A DNA stretch of 64,000 nucleotides, from positions 1,426,001 to 1,490,000 of the forward strand of contig NC_016078.1 in the NCBI RefSeq assembly GCF_000230555.1, in the 5' to 3' direction. Below are positions 63,056 to 64,000 of the stretch, in pieces (the first letter of the stretch is position 1; each line of letters begins with the position of its first letter). The stretch is from Pelagibacterium halotolerans B2 (GTDB taxonomy: Bacteria; Pseudomonadota; Alphaproteobacteria; Rhizobiales; Devosiaceae). The notes beneath the pieces were generated by a model. That model had not been told where the DNA came from, did not search any database, and worked only from the letters and a program-made list of their open reading frames with translations. The position numbers and the translations under genes were made by a program.

Positions 63056-63442
63056 CTACAGCAACTCGTCATAGGCCGACTCGCACAACTCGAGCTGGGC
63101 CAGGAAGCTCTCGTCATCCTCCATGGTCAGGTCGTAGGCGCCGCTGTCGAACACCGACCAGATTTCGTCGACCTCCTCCTGGCGCAGCCCGTGATCCTCG
63201 AGCAGCACGGTATCGATATCGGCTCCCAAATCGAAGGCGAGGTCCTCATAGTGCGCCATATCCTCGCTACCCTCGTCGTAATAATAGGACTCCTCGAAAA
63301 ACAGCGCGCTGCACCAGATCGCCTGGATCAGGCTCTTTGGCAGGTCCTGGACCAGCTTGGTCTGTGGTTGCGCAATCGCACCACCCGCACCGGCGAGCAC
63401 CAAGATGAGTGAGAGCGGCAACAGATACCGGAAAAATTTCAT
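63056..63442 (-). CDS. secreted acidic protein of unknown function
   Basis: A 128-residue protein: signal peptide (FFRYLLPLSLILVLAGAGGA, cleaved near AIAQ), then a strongly acidic helical domain with FFEESYYYDEGSEDMAHYED and a C-terminal FLAQLELCESAYDELL. Two cysteines (about residues 44 and 121) could pair in the periplasm. No family recognised. GGGGACG precedes the ATG. It sits between clpX and lon on the same strand, where most relatives have nothing or a short gap, and may be lineage-specific. Confidence 0.7.
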   Translation of the reverse strand: MKFFRYLLPLSLILVLAGAGGAIAQPQTKLVQDLPKSLIQAIWCSALFFEESYYYDEGSEDMAHYEDLAFDLGADIDTVLLEDHGLRQEEVDEIWSVFDSGAYDLTMEDDESFLAQLELCESAYDELL

Positions 63443-63572
63443 ACGTTTCGTCCCCTGTCCAAATTGGCGCGCCAGGCCACCTTACAACCATAGCAAGCGC
63501 TGCGCGTTGCCGTAAACGCCCTGCCTGCCATTCGCTGGCAAATCTGCCGCCCCGGATCCCGGAAACAAAAAA

Positions 63573-63592
63573 GGCCCGGATGCGTCCGGGCC
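63573..63592. terminator. clpX terminator
   Basis: GGCCCGGA/TCCGGGCC with loop TGCG. On the minus strand it is followed by six T's, ending clpX; T's on the plus side make it symmetrical. Confidence 0.88.
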
Positions 63593-63622
63593 TTTTTCAA
63601 ATTTTGAACTGCCGTCGCCCGA

Positions 63623-64000
63623 TCAGGCACCCGACTTCATGTCTTCCTTGGCCCGCTCGGCGTAGATGTAGAGCGGACGCACGTCCTTGTTCTCTACAAC
63701 TTCCTGGCTGATGACCACTTCCTCGACTCCTTCGAGCGAAGGCAGGTCGTACATGGTATCGAGCAGGATCGCCTCGAGGATCGAGCGCAGGCCGCGCGCA
63801 CCCGTCTTGCGGGCGATGGCCTGGCGGGCAACCGCCTTGAGCGCGTCCTCGTGGAAGGTCAGTTGCACGTCTTCCATCTCGAACAGACGCGCGTACTGGC
63901 GAACCAGGGCGTTCTTGGGTTCGGATAGAATCTGGACCAGAGCATCCTCATCGAGATCTTCGAGCGTGGCAATCACCGGCAGACGCCCGATGAATTCCGG
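63623..64000 (-). CDS. clpX: ATP-dependent Clp protease ATP-binding subunit ClpX, C-terminal part
   Basis: The last 125 residues of ClpX; the gene starts beyond base 64000. [20 protein letters not shown] is the sensor-2 approach, [20 protein letters not shown] and [20 protein letters not shown] (the sensor-2 arginine is in GARGLRS) and [20 protein letters not shown] complete the small AAA subdomain. ClpX unfolds tagged substrates and feeds them to ClpP. The clpX-lon-hup order is the standard one. Confidence 0.96.
   Translation of the reverse strand, partial: PEFIGRLPVIATLEDLDEDALVQILSEPKNALVRQYARLFEMEDVQLTFHEDALKAVARQAIARKTGARGLRSILEAILLDTMYDLPSLEGVEEVVISQEVVENKDVRPLYIYAERAKEDMKSGA

Overview
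The window reads as ordinary chromosomal DNA of a GC-rich alphaproteobacterium of the order Hyphomicrobiales (Rhizobiales). A Devosia/Pelagibacterium-type genome is my best guess, but that is inference. The reasons are the gene order erpA/dgt-argS-SPOR-scpAB-tatABC-serS-surE-pcm-nlpD, the fused secDF, popZ beside valS and tolC, the direct-repeat LexA boxes (GTTC-N7-GTTC) between ssb and uvrA, an alphaproteobacterial RpoH promoter at lon, DUF1127 small proteins, and intergenic mosaic palindromes like the RIME elements of rhizobia. I see no prophage, transposase, CRISPR array or classical genomic island.

Layout. 1-6691 (minus): tgt (partial), queA, two cyclophilins, coaD, a LysE-type exporter and gyrA. 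6902-9588 (plus): an MFS permease, a stress/host-attachment family protein and a YihY membrane protein. 9585-12278: arginase and ornithine aminotransferase, with a divergent Lrp/AsnC regulator. 12373-15298: an MMPL/RND exporter and a secreted protein. 15359-19046: ssb and uvrA diverging from an SOS control region. 19170-23882: two DUF1127 proteins, a glutathione transferase, a DJ-1/PfpI protein, trmFO and a squalene/phytoene-synthase-like protein. 23037-27266 (minus): yajC-secDF followed by homologues of two mitochondrial complex I assembly factors. 27432-41333: DUF815 ATPase, nlpD-pcm-surE-serS, tatCBA, scpBA, SPOR protein, argS and dgt. 41410-45360: erpA, a second LysE exporter, xthA, a Sel1 protein and a VOC protein. 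45508-51599 (minus): valS, popZ, tolC and a second PCMT-like protein. 51669-56671 (minus): a five-domain dipeptide/oligopeptide ABC importer. 56866-60065: small secreted proteins, tRNA-Asp, arfB, tRNA-Val and HU. 60397-64000 (minus): lon, an acidic secreted protein and the 3' end of clpX.

How the genes work together. Most minus-strand blocks are tightly packed, with ATGA stop/start overlaps (queA/tgt, coaD/cyclophilin, serS/surE, tatB/tatC, scpA/scpB, dppB/dppC/dppDF), which implies translational coupling. Protein export is prominent: YajC and SecDF drive Sec export, TatABC exports folded proteins, and TolC forms the outer-membrane channel. Chromosome maintenance is covered by GyrA, SSB, UvrA, XthA, ScpAB, PopZ and HU. 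Proteostasis is covered by Lon, ClpX, ArfB and the cyclophilins.

I did not find a convincing undescribed defence or mobile system. The points most worth checking are the unusual quinolone-determining region of GyrA, the modular intergenic repeat family, two further multi-stem palindromic elements, an inverted repeat that covers the Shine-Dalgarno of a LysE-type exporter, and a possible MazE remnant beside tRNA-Asp.
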